Part shown: piece by piece, positions 43,589-52,939 of the stretch
Layout of the letters: each line of letters opens with the position of its first letter
Position numbering within the stretch: position 1 is the first letter of the stretch
NCBI RefSeq assembly: GCF_024345855.1
Contig: NZ_JAGQBX010000001.1
Location: 62,001-126,000, forward strand
DNA length: 64,000 bases
Origin: Synechococcus sp. GreenBA-s
GTDB taxonomy: Bacteria > Cyanobacteriota > Cyanobacteriia > PCC-6307 > Cyanobiaceae
Reading direction: 5' to 3'
Translations under genes and position numbers: made by a program
The notes under the pieces: generated by a model
What the model saw: only the letters and a program-made list of their open reading frames with translations
Database searches by the model: none
Told to the model about the DNA's origin: nothing

Positions 43589-44386
43589 ATGGCCATGACC
43601 AGTGAACCCATCCGCTTCACCGATGGGGCCGGCTATGACCGCTTCATGGGGGTCTGGAGTCGCCTCGCCGGCAAGGAATTTCTCGACTGGATCGCCCCGA
43701 ACGAGGGCCAGCGCTGGCTGGATGTGGGCTGTGGCAATGGTGCCTTCACGCAACTGATCGCCGAGCAGAACAAACCGCTCGCGCTCGTTGGCATCGACCC
43801 GTCGGAGGCGCAACTCGCCTATGCCCGGCAGCATCCACTGCTGCAGAGCGTGGACTTTGTGAACGCTGACGCCATGGCCCTGCCGTTCCCAGACGAGGCA
43901 TTCGATCTTGCGGTCATGCCGTTGGTGATCTTCTTCGTACCGGAACCGGTGCAGGGTGTCGCCGAAATGGCACGGGTCGTGGCCCCCGGTGGAACCGTGG
44001 CCGCCTATGCCTGGGATATGGAGGGTGGGGGCTTCCCGTATCAGAGCGTGAATGAAACCCTGGGCGCTGTCGGCAGGGCCATTCCCATGCCGCCCAGTGT
44101 CGGCTCCTCCCGCCTTGAAGCGCTGAGCGATCTCTGGGTCACCGCCGGCCTGGGCGACATCTACACCAGAGTGATCACGGTAGAACGCACTTACACCGAC
44201 TTCGACGACCTCTGGAACACCGTCCTCGGGGGGCCGAGCGCCGGTCAGGCCCTCGAGGCTATGAGCGAGGAGGAACGCACCCGCTTCCGTGAGCTGCTGC
44301 AAGCCCGCCTGCAGCCATCCGGCAGCGGCTCGATCAGCCTGACAGGGCGGGCTCATGCCATCCGGGGCACAGTGCCAAGCCTTTGA
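43589..44386 (+). CDS. SAM-dependent methyltransferase (class I)
   Basis: This 265-residue protein has the methyltransferase motif I, WLDVGCGNGAFTQLI, followed by LVGIDPSEAQLAYA, then NADAMALPFPDEAFDLAV and MARVVAPGGTVAAYAWDM. It resembles UbiE/Methyltransf_11 enzymes. The acceptor is unknown. It is flanked by a TauE gene and a broken cupin. Confidence 0.85.
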   Translation: MAMTSEPIRFTDGAGYDRFMGVWSRLAGKEFLDWIAPNEGQRWLDVGCGNGAFTQLIAEQNKPLALVGIDPSEAQLAYARQHPLLQSVDFVNADAMALPFPDEAFDLAVMPLVIFFVPEPVQGVAEMARVVAPGGTVAAYAWDMEGGGFPYQSVNETLGAVGRAIPMPPSVGSSRLEALSDLWVTAGLGDIYTRVITVERTYTDFDDLWNTVLGGPSAGQALEAMSEEERTRFRELLQARLQPSGSGSISLTGRAHAIRGTVPSL

Positions 44387-44489
44387 TGCGTCTACTTAAT
44401 CGCTCGTTATGACCGCTTCCGACACCGCAAAGGCCTTGCTTTCCCTGGAAACGAGCCCTGAAGAATCAGCCTTCCTGGACACTCCGGAT

Positions 44490-45121
44490 TCACGCTTCTG
44501 AGCCATCGGGCCCCAGCGTTGCCGGTAGGTGGCCGGTCTTGACCCAGATGGTGCAGCCCGCCTCACTCCAGGGCCGGTGCCCGCTGCCGGGCGGATTGCG
44601 CAGCCAGCTGCCGGCCGGATAGCTGCCCTGGTCGTCCTGGAACACCCCAGCGAGCACCAGGATCTCCTCGCCACCCGGATGGCCATGGGGCTGAAACACC
44701 GTGCCAGGAGCCCAGCGCACCAGGGCTACGTGATCCGAGCCCCAGGCATGCAGCGGCAGCACCTGCAGTCCTGGCACCAGGCCCGGCACCCAGGCGGCGT
44801 TGATCGTGTCGACCACCAGCCGCTGCTGGTCGGCCGGGTGCATCTGCTGCAGCTTCACCAGGATCGTGCAGCCCCCCTCGCTGAACGGGGTATGGCTGGA
44901 GCCCACGGGATTGCGCAGGTAGGTGCCGGCGGTGTAATGGCCGTGCTCATCGGAAAAGGTGCCCTCCAGCACCAGGAGTTCCTCGCCGCCACCATGGACG
45001 TGGCGCTCAAGCCGCGGCGATCCAGCATCCGCCGCTCCACCCCCGCCATCGGGGACGCACTCCAGGCCAGGGCGTTGGTATCGAGTAGCGCCCGCTGGGT
45101 TAGGTCGGCATGCAGGTCCAT
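44490..45121 (-). pseudogene. Cupin (ChrR-like) gene with internal deletion and frameshift
   Basis: Read leftward from ATG at 45121, the frame encodes MDLHADLTQRALLDTNALAW then AGVERRMLDRRG. The continuation in another frame has ERHVHGGGEELLVLEGTFSD and a second cupin repeat, ALVRWAPGTVFQPHGHPGGE. In ChrR-like two-cupin proteins about 15 more residues lie between LDR and the first HVHGGGEE. Here a deletion and a frameshift near 45015 remove them. The second half may still be translated alone from a later start. Confidence 0.7.
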
Positions 45122-45218
45122 GCCCCCGATTGTGCTCAACCGCTTTGCCCAGCCGCGGTACGGCAATGCCTCCATGCGGCTCAACACATGTCGCGATCGA
45201 GCAGGGCAAGCTGGAGGC

Positions 45219-45890
45219 ATGAGCCCCTCCAGACAGGCCCCCAGCGCCGATGCGAGCCACTGGGACCAGCGCTACCAGGAAGGCGCTGACGGCTGGGAGC
45301 TGGGTCAGCCCGCCCCACCGCTGGCCCAGTTCCTGCGCAGCCATCCGCTGGCGCTCCAGGCACCGGGCAGGGTGCTGGTGCCTGGCTGCGGACGCGGCCA
45401 TGAGGTTGCCCTGCTGGAAGAACTCGGCTTCTCGGCCATCGGCCTGGATTTCAGTGGCGCGGCTTTGCGCGAGGCCCGCAGGCTCCATGGCGAGGCGCGG
45501 GACACCCTGCAGTGGCTGCAGGCCGACCTGTTCGACCGGCAGGCCCTGGAGGCGGCGGGCCTGACTCCCGGCAGCCTCAGCGGGATCGTGGAGCACACCT
45601 GCTTCTGCGCAATCGATCCCGACCTGCGGGAGGACTACATCGCCACCGCGTGCCGACTGCTCACGCCGGGCGGCTGGCTGCTGGGGCTGTTCTGGTGCCA
45701 CCGCCAGCCAGGCGGCCCGCCCTGGGGCAGTGATCCGGAGCTGGTGGAAGCCCAGCTGCGCCAGGCCGGCCTGGTGCCGGAGATCTGGGAGCCGGCCACC
45801 GGTTCGGTGGACAAGCGCAACGACGAGTGGCTCGGCCTGTGGCGCCAGCCAGGCCCACCCCCTTCACCTGACGAGCTCGAATCGTGCTGA
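45219..45890 (+). CDS. TPMT-family (thiol/halide) methyltransferase
   Basis: From ATG at 45219, with AAGCTGGAGG upstream, the product has 223 residues. Features are HWDQRYQEGADGWELGQPAP, VLVPGCGRGHEVALLEELGF, EHTCFCAIDP and the C-terminal KRNDEWLGLWR. This is the TPMT/HOL family, SAM-dependent enzymes that methylate thiols, halides or tellurite. It overlaps the next gene by seven bases. Confidence 0.85.
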   Translation: MSPSRQAPSADASHWDQRYQEGADGWELGQPAPPLAQFLRSHPLALQAPGRVLVPGCGRGHEVALLEELGFSAIGLDFSGAALREARRLHGEARDTLQWLQADLFDRQALEAAGLTPGSLSGIVEHTCFCAIDPDLREDYIATACRLLTPGGWLLGLFWCHRQPGGPPWGSDPELVEAQLRQAGLVPEIWEPATGSVDKRNDEWLGLWRQPGPPPSPDELESC

Positions 45891-46420
45891 GCCAACTGAA
45901 CGAACGAATGCAGAAGTGGGGCTTCTCCTGGGAGGGGCTGAGGGACAACCGCCACGGCGAGTGGTGGGTGCTGGCTCAGATGATCCTGATCGCCGCCCAC
46001 TGGCTGCCGCCAACGCCTCCGCCCTCGGATCTGGGGATTCACTGGCCCCTGGCGCTGCGCCTGATCGGCGGGCTCACTGTCCTGATCGGGCTGGTCCTCG
46101 GCGCCCAGGGGGCCTTGAACCTCGGGGACAGTCTCAGTCCGCTGCCGGAACCGATGCCCGGAGCGCCGCTGGTCACCGTGGGGGCCTACGGCCGGTGCCG
46201 CCATCCCCTCTACCAGTCGCTGCTGCTCTGTTCCCTGGGGGTGACGCTGGCCCTCGGCAGCCTGCTGCACCTGGGACTGCTGCTGGCGCTGGCGACCGTG
46301 CTCAGCCTCAAGGCACGACGCGAGGAGCAGCGCCTGTGTTCCATGCACAGCGACTATGACCACTACATGACCTCCACCCCAGCGATCGTTCCCTTTCTGC
46401 CAGGCCTCGACTGGCGGTAG
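45884..46420 (+). CDS. Isoprenylcysteine/phospholipid methyltransferase-like membrane protein
   Basis: This 178-residue protein (GTG start) has three to four hydrophobic segments and the ICMT/PEMT signature VGAYGRCRHPLYQSLLLCS (RHP motif), followed by LKARREEQRL and YDHYMTSTP. ICMT-type bacterial enzymes methylate small membrane substrates. It is translated with the TPMT-like gene (overlapping by seven bases), so the two may act together on volatile or lipid thiols. Confidence 0.8.
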   Translation: MLSQLNERMQKWGFSWEGLRDNRHGEWWVLAQMILIAAHWLPPTPPPSDLGIHWPLALRLIGGLTVLIGLVLGAQGALNLGDSLSPLPEPMPGAPLVTVGAYGRCRHPLYQSLLLCSLGVTLALGSLLHLGLLLALATVLSLKARREEQRLCSMHSDYDHYMTSTPAIVPFLPGLDWR

Positions 46421-46687
46421 CCCTGGCTCTCCTTGTTGAGCGTTGCACAGGCAATCTCCCCATCGTGCGGCCATCATTCAGTTGGATCGGGCTGTCTCTT
46501 TTTCATTTGGGTAGACTCCGCAGTAACTACATTGCCGTTGCCTGACATCGTCACGCACAGATCAATCGTTCCGATTCGTAGTCTCGCGAGGAAGAGCCTT
46601 GCCTGCTGACATGACAATAATTTGCGCGCTTGACTCACGGTTGTCTTCTGTGACTAGGGTATAGACGAGGCGTTCTCTTAAAGACTG

Positions 46688-47155
46688 ATGAATTATACTG
46701 CGATCGCGAATTCCATCGCCAAATCGCTCGCGGCACGGCTAGCCATGGCCGGCGTGGCGACTCTTGTCAGCGCAGGAACCTTCTCTGCTGCTCTGGCCGC
46801 GCCTGCCATTCCAAGCATGATCGGCACCTGGACTGTTGAAGGGAAGGGGGCCGTACTCTGCAAAGTCGAAGCATCGAGATGCAAGACCCATCATCATGGT
46901 GATTTCAGTGATCTCAGTGCCGTCGCTCAAATCACCAAGCAACAGGGCCGGGTTTTCCACGGAGTCTTCAAATCCAAGTACGCAACTGAAAAGTTTGTCG
47001 GCACGCTCGGGCATGACAATGCCAGCGTGTCCATGGTTGATGAAGACGGCTTTACGGATGGCAAGATCATCAACCCCAACCTGATTCAGGTTGTTTATCG
47101 TCACACCTCTGATCTCGATTCCGTCGTCGACATTGGGACCTGGACGCGCCGCTGA
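46688..47155 (+). CDS. Secreted hypothetical protein
   Basis: This 155-residue protein has a clear signal peptide: a basic N-terminus, LATLVSAG-like hydrophobic core, and an ALAAPAIPSM cleavage area near residues 37-40. The mature part begins MIGTWTVEGKGAVLCKV, contains KTHHHGDFSDL and ends in beta strands (VVYRHTSDLDSVVDIGTWT). The two Cys could form a disulfide. The upstream 260 bases are AT-richer and presumably hold its promoter. Function unknown; a small beta-barrel is likely. Confidence 0.65.
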   Translation: MNYTAIANSIAKSLAARLAMAGVATLVSAGTFSAALAAPAIPSMIGTWTVEGKGAVLCKVEASRCKTHHHGDFSDLSAVAQITKQQGRVFHGVFKSKYATEKFVGTLGHDNASVSMVDEDGFTDGKIINPNLIQVVYRHTSDLDSVVDIGTWTRR

Positions 47156-47165
47156 GTGAGCCTGC

Positions 47166-48305
47166 TCAGAACAGCCAGCCGGGCCGCAGCAGCAACAGCA
47201 GGGCCAGGGCCACCATCACCACTCCACTGATCAGCTTCAGCCACCGGCCCGTGCCCTCGGTGAGTTTGTTGCTGCTCAGCGCCAGCACGGCGATCCCCAC
47301 CATCAGGGCGTCGTCGGCGATGTAGCCCACGATGTAGAGCCCCAGGTAGCCGTAATGGGCGGCCAGACCAAGGTTCTGTTGACTGAGCACGGCTGTGTAG
47401 ACCGCCGGCAGCCCTGCGGTGCAGAGCAGTTCCACCGCGTTCACCACCACCGCCAGACCTGCCACCGCGACCAGCGCCGCCGGCAGGGACCGGCTCTGCA
47501 TGACCCCGCGCATGCGCGCATAGAGACCCGGCTTGGCACTGGCGGGGATCGAAAGGGTGAAGTCCGGACCCTTGCGCCAGAACTCGCTCAGATTCACCAC
47601 CCCCAGCACCAGGGCCAGGGATCCAAGCAGGAGCCGCAGCCAGGCGGTGAAGCCCAGTAGCAGGAAGACATTCAGCCAGGCCGCCATGAAGGCGTAGTAG
47701 ACGGCCCCGCTGACGAACACAAAGGTGCCGGCCACCAGGGCCATGCGCCGCCGGTCGCGCCAGTGCACCAGCAGCGAGAGCAGAAACAGCAGCACCCACA
47801 TCGCGCAGGGATTGAAGCCATCCAGCAGCCCCATGGCCAGGGTGAAGATCGGCAGGCCGAGCGCAGAGGCGCTGAGGCTGCCGAAGCGGCCAAGGCTCAC
47901 GTTGGTGGAGGCACGCTCCCGTCGATCGATCAGAGCGAGCAGTTCCTTGCCGCGGCCCTCGGCGCCATTGAACCCCACCAGCACCTGGTCTTCGAGGACG
48001 AACGTGGGTACCCCGGGAGCCTGGATACCGGCCTGCCGGGAGTAGCGCAGCAGGTCGTCGATCGCCGCGGGATCGGAGTCGAGCGGTCGCAGACGCACCC
48101 GAATCTCTGGCCGCTGCCTACGCAGTTCGGGGAGGAACGCCTTGGCGGCGGCGCAATGGGGGCAGCCCTCGCGCACGAACACCTGAAGTTCCGCCCCCCC
48201 CACGCCGGGCTGGGCAGGGGCCAGCGAAGGGGTGAGCGCCAGCAGCAGGCCCAGCAGCATGGCAAGCACCTGCGGCAGCCGCCAGCCTTTCCAAGGCCTG
48301 CGCAT
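47166..48305 (-). CDS. Thioredoxin-like/CcdA-type fusion, thiol transporter
   Basis: This 379-residue protein starts with a signal peptide and a short periplasmic thioredoxin/glutaredoxin-like domain carrying CPHC in VFVREGCPHCAAAKAFLPEL. The rest is a CcdA/DsbD-like membrane part with about six to eight segments, including FNPCAMWVLLFLLSLLVHW and VVNAVELLCTAGLPAVYTAV. The paired intramembrane Cys (NPC and LLC) usually carry electrons across the membrane. It probably moves reducing power to the periplasm for cytochrome or thiol metabolism. Confidence 0.8.
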   Translation of the reverse strand: MRRPWKGWRLPQVLAMLLGLLLALTPSLAPAQPGVGGAELQVFVREGCPHCAAAKAFLPELRRQRPEIRVRLRPLDSDPAAIDDLLRYSRQAGIQAPGVPTFVLEDQVLVGFNGAEGRGKELLALIDRRERASTNVSLGRFGSLSASALGLPIFTLAMGLLDGFNPCAMWVLLFLLSLLVHWRDRRRMALVAGTFVFVSGAVYYAFMAAWLNVFLLLGFTAWLRLLLGSLALVLGVVNLSEFWRKGPDFTLSIPASAKPGLYARMRGVMQSRSLPAALVAVAGLAVVVNAVELLCTAGLPAVYTAVLSQQNLGLAAHYGYLGLYIVGYIADDALMVGIAVLALSSNKLTEGTGRWLKLISGVVMVALALLLLLRPGWLF

Positions 48306-48329
48306 CGTTTCCTCGTCAACGTGACCGAG

Positions 48330-48767
48330 TTATGGGGTCTGCCGCCACCAGCGCCAGGCCTCCACGTTGATCAGCAGCCCGAAGACCGTGAGGGCCACCA
48401 TCAGCACGATCTGATCGAGGCGGGCATCGGGCACCAGGATGTCGGCGATGAGATGGGGGACGTTGGTGACCGAATAGACGACGCTGAACCAGAAGTGGAT
48501 CCGACGCCAGGGTCGCCAGTGCGTGGCCGGACCGACCGTGGTGGCGGCGTAGGCGATCAGCACGATGGCGATCAGCGGCAGCAGGAAGTAGCCGAGCATC
48601 GCCCCGAACAGCAGGGGCAATGCCCCCTCCTGCACATGGCTGTGGATCTCCGGCGACTGGCCGTGGAACAGGGGCATCAGGCCCAGGTCCACGTGAAAGA
48701 GCATCGCCAGCAGCCAGGCGATCCAGAGGGTGATCAGCCGCAGGGGCTGGTTGATCGACGGGTTCAT
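48330..48767 (-). CDS. Multi-span membrane protein of unknown function
   Basis: From ATG at 48767 the product has 145 residues and four hydrophobic segments, beginning with MNPSINQPLRLITLWIAWLL. His residues in the first loop (FHVDLGLMPLFHGQSPEIHS) may bind metal or heme. It lies 24 bases upstream of the thioredoxin-CcdA fusion and in the same direction, so it is probably in one operon. The family is not recognised. Confidence 0.65.
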   Translation of the reverse strand: MNPSINQPLRLITLWIAWLLAMLFHVDLGLMPLFHGQSPEIHSHVQEGALPLLFGAMLGYFLLPLIAIVLIAYAATTVGPATHWRPWRRIHFWFSVVYSVTNVPHLIADILVPDARLDQIVLMVALTVFGLLINVEAWRWWRQTP

Positions 48768-48930
48768 CGGCCTCGAGCCTTGTTCCTTCAGTGTGGGAAG
48801 CAAGGAAGCAAAGGCCTTGGATCTTGGTGGTTCGTTGCGGATGGATCGATGCGTTGCAGCCAGGGTCGCGTGGTGTGAGCGCTGGCGAATCTGCTCCCCA
48901 CAATCAGCACACCGCCCACGTTCGCCAGGC

Positions 48931-49434
48931 CTACACGCCTTCAGTCGTCACTACGGGCTCACCAGCCGCCTTCCAGCCTTCGATGCTGGGTGCAAAGCCC
49001 TTCACCTGGTGGCGGCCCTCCAGCTGCAGCGCCATCACTCCCATGGCAGAGCGAAATCCGCTGGAGCAATAGAGCACCACCTCTCGCTCTGGGCAAATCT
49101 CAGCCATGTGGCGGCCGAGATCGTTCAACGGTCTGTTGATGGCTCCGGCAATGTGACCCGCCCGGTACTCAGCAGGTGTCCGCACGTCAATCAGTGACAC
49201 GTTGCCGCTGGCAAGCAGGCGCTTCAGGGCTGGAACCGATCGGATCGCGTGAAAATCACCCGGCAGGTTGGAGAGATACTGCTCCACTGCGGAGTCAATG
49301 GCAGCCGCCTCGCCTGCAGCAACCGTGACATCGGGAGGGACAATCGCGGTAGCCGCAGAGGCGCCCTGAGGCGCAAAGATCAGCAGGCAGAGGCTGAGTG
49401 CAACTGCCAGCAAGAGCGATCGGAAGTTATACAT
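48931..49434 (-). CDS. Periplasmic rhodanese-like protein
   Basis: This 167-residue protein has a signal peptide (SLLLAVALSLCLLIFAPQGA then SAATA). The rhodanese domain has SLIDVRTPAEYRAGHIAGAI and the active-site loop VVLYCSSGFRSAM with the catalytic Cys. It would transfer sulfane sulfur outside the cytoplasm. It lies upstream of the membrane protein and downstream of the cydB gene on the same strand. TATCGATA at 49443-49450 lies just before its start. Confidence 0.85.
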   Translation of the reverse strand: MYNFRSLLLAVALSLCLLIFAPQGASAATAIVPPDVTVAAGEAAAIDSAVEQYLSNLPGDFHAIRSVPALKRLLASGNVSLIDVRTPAEYRAGHIAGAINRPLNDLGRHMAEICPEREVVLYCSSGFRSAMGVMALQLEGRHQVKGFAPSIEGWKAAGEPVVTTEGV

Positions 49435-49491
49435 AAATGGTTTATCGATACTCTAAATTTGTTGATCGTGCTGAAAGACAACTGGCTTACT

Positions 49492-50499
49492 TCATTCAGC
49501 ACTTGCCTTTCCTCGAAAGGCAATATAATTATAGATGTTGTAAAAGAGCATGATGGGAATGAGCACGCCGATGAACGTAAGCATGAACACCATCGAACTC
49601 ACCGACGACGACGCCTGAAAGATCGTGACCGACGGCGGAATCACCGCCGGAAACACCATCACCCCCAGGCCGGCAAAACTGAGGATAAACAACAGTACGG
49701 TGTAAGCGAAGGGCCAAACTTCCTGCTGCATCGCCAGGCTGCGGAACAGCTGAACGATCAGGGCAACACCCAGCAGTGGCAACACTACGAAGAAGGGCAG
49801 GAACGCGGGATCAAACAGGCGCTGCCGCAGCGTTTCCGACGCGAATGGTGCTGTGAAGGTGATCAGCAGGGCCCCGCCCAGGGTGGTGGCAGCCGCCAGG
49901 CGGGCCGTGCGTACATGCAACCGCTGTAGCTCACCACTGGTTTTGAGGATCAAGTAGGTGGAGCCGATCAGTACGTAGCCCTGGATGAGCGTGAGCGCCA
50001 CCACCAGGCTGCTGGGGTTGACCCAGATCCAGACGGAGCCTGTGAAGTGGCCTGCGGCATCGGTGGGAATGCCCGAAAGCACCGTGCCCAGACAGATGCC
50101 CTGGGAGCCAGCGGCCAGCACGCTGCCGATGCCGAACATCAGGTTCCAGGGCCGCTTGTTGGTGGCGTTCTCGCGAAACTCGAAGGCGACGGCCCGCAGG
50201 ATCAGCCCCAGGATCATCAGGTAGATGGGGCCGTAGAGAGCCTTGAGGATGGTGCCGTAGGCCAGGGGGAAAGCTCCGAACAGGGCACCGCCCATCAGGA
50301 CGAGCCAGGTTTCGTTGGCATCCCACACATTGCCGAGGCTCGTCATCAGGATCGTGCGCTGGGATTCGCTGGGGGAGGTGAGCGAGAGGATGCCCACCCC
50401 CAGATCAAAACCATCGAGGATTACATAGAGCAGCAGGAATAGGGCCAGGATCACAAACCAGACCGTGGGCATGAACCATTCGAGGAACTCCATGTTCAA
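49492..50499 (-). CDS. cydB: Cytochrome bd quinol oxidase subunit II
   Basis: This 335-residue polytopic protein has eight or nine hydrophobic segments: FVILALFLLLYVILDGFDLG at the start (Asp/Gly-rich signature), WDANETWLVLMGGALFGAFP, and EFRENATNKRPWNLMFGIGS. It overlaps cydA by four bases. The size fits the CydB family. Together they form a high-affinity oxidase on the quinone pool. Confidence 0.92.
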   Translation of the reverse strand: MNMEFLEWFMPTVWFVILALFLLLYVILDGFDLGVGILSLTSPSESQRTILMTSLGNVWDANETWLVLMGGALFGAFPLAYGTILKALYGPIYLMILGLILRAVAFEFRENATNKRPWNLMFGIGSVLAAGSQGICLGTVLSGIPTDAAGHFTGSVWIWVNPSSLVVALTLIQGYVLIGSTYLILKTSGELQRLHVRTARLAAATTLGGALLITFTAPFASETLRQRLFDPAFLPFFVVLPLLGVALIVQLFRSLAMQQEVWPFAYTVLLFILSFAGLGVMVFPAVIPPSVTIFQASSSVSSMVFMLTFIGVLIPIMLFYNIYNYIAFRGKASAE

Positions 50500-51905
50500 A
50501 CATTCCCCGATCGGTCGGGAAGAATCACGGGGGCGGCCAGGCCAGGCGGCTCAAGGGTGAGATTCGGTCCCTTGGCGATGATCCGGGAGCCGAAATACAG
50601 CGCGAAGACCAGCAACACCGTGTAAAGAACAGCGAATACACTCAAGCTGGTGAGAACCTCGCCCACTGGCAGAACCGAAGCGGCATCGGCGGTCCGCAGC
50701 TGGCCGTAGACCGTCCAGGGCTGGCGGCCCACGCAACGCACCACCCAGCCGGACTCAATCGCCAGGTAGCCGGCCGGGGCCGAAAGGATCCAGGCCCAGC
50801 TGAACCAGGGCCACTGGGCGAAGCTGGCGGCGCTGAGGCCCCCTCGCCACCAGAGCAGCAGGCTGAGGGCCATCAGGGCCGCCGCAGCCAACCCGATCGC
50901 CACCATCACCCGGAAGGCATAGAAGAGCAGACCCACCATGTGGGGCCGCTGGTCGGCGGGCCAGCTGTTGAGCCCACGCAGCGGTTGGCTGAGCTGCGGC
51001 CGCGTCTCCAGGATCCAGCTGAAGGCGCCAGGCACCGACAGGCTCCAGCGATTGCTGCCACTGGCTTCATCGGGGGAAGCCAGCACGGTCCAGGCCGGGG
51101 AGCTGCCTGCGGCCTGGTCGTCCCAGAGGGCCTCGATCGCGGCCAGCTTGGTGGGCTGATGCTCGGCCACCTGCACGGCGCTTTCGTGGCCTGCCAGGAT
51201 CTGTAGCGGCGCCACCGCCAGCAGGATTACCAGCGCCAGCTTGAAGGAGAACAGGAAGAACTCCGGTGCCTTCTGGCGCATCAGCGACCAGGCACTGATC
51301 GCGGCCACCACCAGCATGGAGGTTTCCACCGTGGCCAGGGCCATATGAATCACGCTCCTCACCATGAAGGGGTTGTTGATGGCGGCGAAGTAGTTCTGCA
51401 CGTGGAAATGACCATCGGAAAAAGTGCCGCCCGAGGGAGTCTGCAGCCAGGAGTTGGCGCTGAGGATCCAGAACACTGAGAGGTTGGCGCCGAAGGCCAC
51501 CATCACGGTGGAGAGGAAGTGGATCACCGGCGGCACCTTCTGCCAGCCGAACAACATGATCCCGAGGAAGCCGGCCTCCAACATGAAAGCCATCGCTCCT
51601 TCAAAGCCCAGCACCGACCCGAAGAAATCGCCGGCGAACTCAGACAGTGGGGCCCAGTTGGTGCCGAACTGGAACTCCATCGGCAGACCTGAGGCCACAC
51701 CGATGCCGAAATTGAGCACGTAGAGCTTCGCCCAGAAGCGGGCCTGGCGGTAGTAAAGGGGGTTGCGTGTGCGCAGCCAGATGGCTTCCAGCACCACCAG
51801 ATAAATCGCCAGGCCGGTGGAGAGCACGGGCCAGAGCATGTGAAAGATCGCCGTCAGAGCGAACTGCAGCCGTGACAGGGTCACGACATCGAGAGTGGCA
51901 AGCAT
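50496..51905 (-). CDS. cydA: Cytochrome bd quinol oxidase subunit I (short Q-loop)
   Basis: From ATG at 51905 the product has 469 residues; an upstream ATG at 51953 would add 16. It has SRLQFALTAIFHMLWPVLST with the heme-binding His, LPMEFQFGTNWAPLSEFAG, GHESAVQVAEHQPTK and WVVRCVGRQPWTVYGQLRTA. The region between segments six and seven is short, as in the cyanide-insensitive CIO/short Q-loop type. It oxidises quinol and reduces oxygen to water without pumping protons. It is head-to-head with a DUF3122 gene. Confidence 0.92.
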   Translation of the reverse strand: MLATLDVVTLSRLQFALTAIFHMLWPVLSTGLAIYLVVLEAIWLRTRNPLYYRQARFWAKLYVLNFGIGVASGLPMEFQFGTNWAPLSEFAGDFFGSVLGFEGAMAFMLEAGFLGIMLFGWQKVPPVIHFLSTVMVAFGANLSVFWILSANSWLQTPSGGTFSDGHFHVQNYFAAINNPFMVRSVIHMALATVETSMLVVAAISAWSLMRQKAPEFFLFSFKLALVILLAVAPLQILAGHESAVQVAEHQPTKLAAIEALWDDQAAGSSPAWTVLASPDEASGSNRWSLSVPGAFSWILETRPQLSQPLRGLNSWPADQRPHMVGLLFYAFRVMVAIGLAAAALMALSLLLWWRGGLSAASFAQWPWFSWAWILSAPAGYLAIESGWVVRCVGRQPWTVYGQLRTADAASVLPVGEVLTSLSVFAVLYTVLLVFALYFGSRIIAKGPNLTLEPPGLAAPVILPDRSGNV

Positions 51906-52036
51906 CAGCAGGCAGCGCGTGAGGGAGAGCCGCGACCTGACCGGGCAGGGCAATGGACGACGGCCATGGGCGGAGTGGACAGGGGGAAGGAACCCGAATC
52001 TTGTTATGATCTTATCGACATAAAAGCTAAGAAAAC

Positions 52037-52525
52037 ATGAATATGACGATCTGCCTTGAGTTGTTGGGACGTCGCTGGCGCCAGGGGCTGGCTGGCCTTC
52101 TGGCTGTGCTGCTGGCCTCCCTGGTGCTGGTCGCCCCGGCAGCGGCAGTCGAGAGCTGGCCGCTGAGCGATGAGGCCGGCCACCGCTTCCAGGCCTCGGT
52201 TTTCGAGCAACCCTTTCCCAAGCACCCCTCCGGCTGGCGGCTGCGCCTCAATGCCCTCGAGGCCGACCTCGTCCTCGACCACACCGACGCTCTGCAGGTC
52301 AGCGACGCCATGGGACAGCGCTGGACCCTGGGTAACAGGAGCGAGGAAATCGTGCCTCCCGATGGCACGCCCATACCCGCGGGTTCCGCCCAGTTCGACC
52401 TTGACGCCCTCACCCCACGGCCCAGCGACGCCCTTCCCTTACAGCTCACGCTGACCAGCAGCGCAGGAGCGCTGCGCATCGATCTCAACCCCGAGCAAAC
52501 CCTGACCCTGCACGATCTGGCCTGA
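52037..52525 (+). CDS. DUF3122 protein, copy 1
   Basis: This 162-residue protein has a signal peptide (GLAGLLAVLLASLVLVAPAA, cut near AAAVES). The mature domain reads WPLSDEAGHRFQASVFEQPF, then HPSGWRLRLNALE and NRSEEIVPPDGTPIPAGSAQ, and ends LTLHDLA. It matches the cyanobacterial DUF3122 family and copy 2 at 62015-62560. The location is probably the periplasm or lumen. It is divergent from cydA, with TATGAT and TATCGACATAA just upstream. Its function is unknown. Confidence 0.8.
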   Translation: MNMTICLELLGRRWRQGLAGLLAVLLASLVLVAPAAAVESWPLSDEAGHRFQASVFEQPFPKHPSGWRLRLNALEADLVLDHTDALQVSDAMGQRWTLGNRSEEIVPPDGTPIPAGSAQFDLDALTPRPSDALPLQLTLTSSAGALRIDLNPEQTLTLHDLA

Positions 52526-52617
52526 CCAGGACTCTCCACCGGGCTTGCGGAGCACACATCGGAAGCGCCAACCCCCTGGACCTGGTGCTCCAACCGGCTC
52601 AGTTCCCTGCGACTTCC

Positions 52618-52836
52618 CTAAAGCGCCGAAACCTCGTCGTGGCGCCTGGCTCCTGATCCGGTTAGGAAGCTGCCGTCGAATGGTGGCACGGTGGCGTATG
52701 CATTGGCGCCGGCCGTGGGCAGCGCACAGAACACGGTCAGCCGTGCGTCCAGCCTCTTGGCTAGAGCGATGGCGGCCTGCAGCGCCCCTTCCGACAACTC
52801 ACTGCCATCGACCGGAATCAGGACGTGGTTGTACAT
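52618..52836 (-). pseudogene. Universal stress protein, C-terminally truncated
   Basis: From ATG at 52836, MYNHVLIPVDGSELSEGALQ and AAIALAKRLDARLTVFCALP are the first half of a UspA domain. The frame then ends early (DGSFLTGSGARRHDEVSAL) after 72 residues, without the ATP-binding GxxGxxxxGS motif of the second half. A full domain is about 140 residues. I take it as a remnant at the end of the sulfide operon. Confidence 0.7.
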
Positions 52837-52862
52837 GGCAGTCGGCTTTGGTGATTGTGAAT

Positions 52863-52936
52863 GGAATATCGGCTTTGGTGGGGGTGATGCCGCTGGAGCC
52901 GGCACCGAGAACGATCAGATCGAAGGTTTCGCTCAT
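52863..52936 (-). pseudogene. Flavoprotein N-terminal fragment
   Basis: ATG at 52936 starts MSETFDLIVLGAGSSGITP, the dinucleotide-binding GxGxxG motif of FAD-dependent disulfide oxidoreductases. The similarity ends after about 20 residues, and the frame runs into the UspA fragment. It lies just after the OsmC-like gene in the same direction, the tail of a deletion. Confidence 0.6.
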
Positions 52937-52939
52937 GGA

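Noticed and set aside
51905-51953. ATG at 51953 as the start of cydA
   Set aside because: The extra 16 residues (Arg/Ser/Leu-rich) are not part of the CydA family N-terminus; ATG at 51905 gives the usual start before the first helix.
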